Source: JAXJYR01 sp964593515 (lineage in GTDB: Bacteria > Bacillota_I > Bacilli_A > Erysipelotrichales > Erysipelotrichaceae). From it: DNA of 5,302 nucleotides. Positions 5,274-5,302 of the stretch are shown in pieces. The DNA is taken from NCBI GenBank assembly GCA_964593515.1, contig CAZQJH010000106.1, positions 1 through 5,302 on the forward strand, written 5' to 3'. The position numbers and the translations under genes are program-made. Numbering within the stretch: the first letter of the stretch is position 1; each line of letters opens with the position of its first letter. The notes below the pieces were generated by a model. That model did not search any database, was not told the DNA's origin, and worked only from the letters and a program-made list of their open reading frames with translations.

Positions 5274-5282
5274 ATCATAGCA
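5274..5282 (-). promoter_or_regulatory. Extended -10 promoter element of the 120-residue gene
   Basis: On the minus strand TGCTATGAT reads as an extended -10 box (TG-n-TATGAT, five of six matches to TATAAT). It lies about 32 nt before the ATG at 5241. The -35 region would fall at the window's end (AAGTAA), which is poor, as is common when an extended -10 is present. Confidence 0.5.
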
Positions 5283-5302
5283 CAGATATTTGCAATTTAC
5301 TT

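Noticed and set aside
1..5302. CRISPR array, tRNA, rRNA or insertion sequence
   Set aside because: No regularly spaced direct repeats outside the protein-coding pentads, no cloverleaf or rRNA-like stretch, and no transposase or paired terminal repeats were seen.

Overview
The window looks like an accessory region of a low-GC Bacillota chromosome or integrated element, most like a gut Clostridia/Lachnospiraceae genome. The base composition is AT-rich, most of the genes have GGAGG-type ribosome binding sites, two genes carry Gram-positive lipoprotein signals, and a zinc-ribbon membrane protein of a style common in that group is present. No integrase, relaxase, transposase, tRNA, rRNA or CRISPR array is visible, so placement in a mobile element is only an inference from the mix of small accessory genes.

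Layout. Positions 1-278 are mostly non-coding and may hold the last codons of a gene cut by the left edge. A small plus-strand gene (279-539) resembling the DUF1871 family follows and ends at a clear terminator. All remaining genes are on the minus strand. A small helical protein of unknown function (580-852) has its own promoter, and its leader contains an inverted repeat. A strong bidirectional terminator (949-1001) separates it from the main operon.

The core is a four-gene minus-strand operon, read from right to left: a 124-residue acidic cytosolic protein (4594-4220), a 465-residue lipoprotein ending in a DNA/RNA non-specific endonuclease domain (4218-2821), a 208-residue lipoprotein (2799-2173), and a 362-residue zinc-ribbon, single-pass membrane, coiled-coil protein (2154-1066). 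The intergenic gaps are 1, 21 and 18 nt. A good sigma-A-type promoter lies at 4641-4669. I read this as a membrane-anchored polymorphic-toxin-like nuclease with a candidate immunity protein encoded just before it and two envelope proteins after it. The nuclease carries an unusual stalk of twelve five-residue repeats with a 15-residue superperiod directly after the lipid anchor.

At the right, an unrecognised 120-residue protein (5241-4879) has an extended -10 promoter at the window edge. The nuclease assignment is well supported. The immunity and partner roles are inferred from gene order only.
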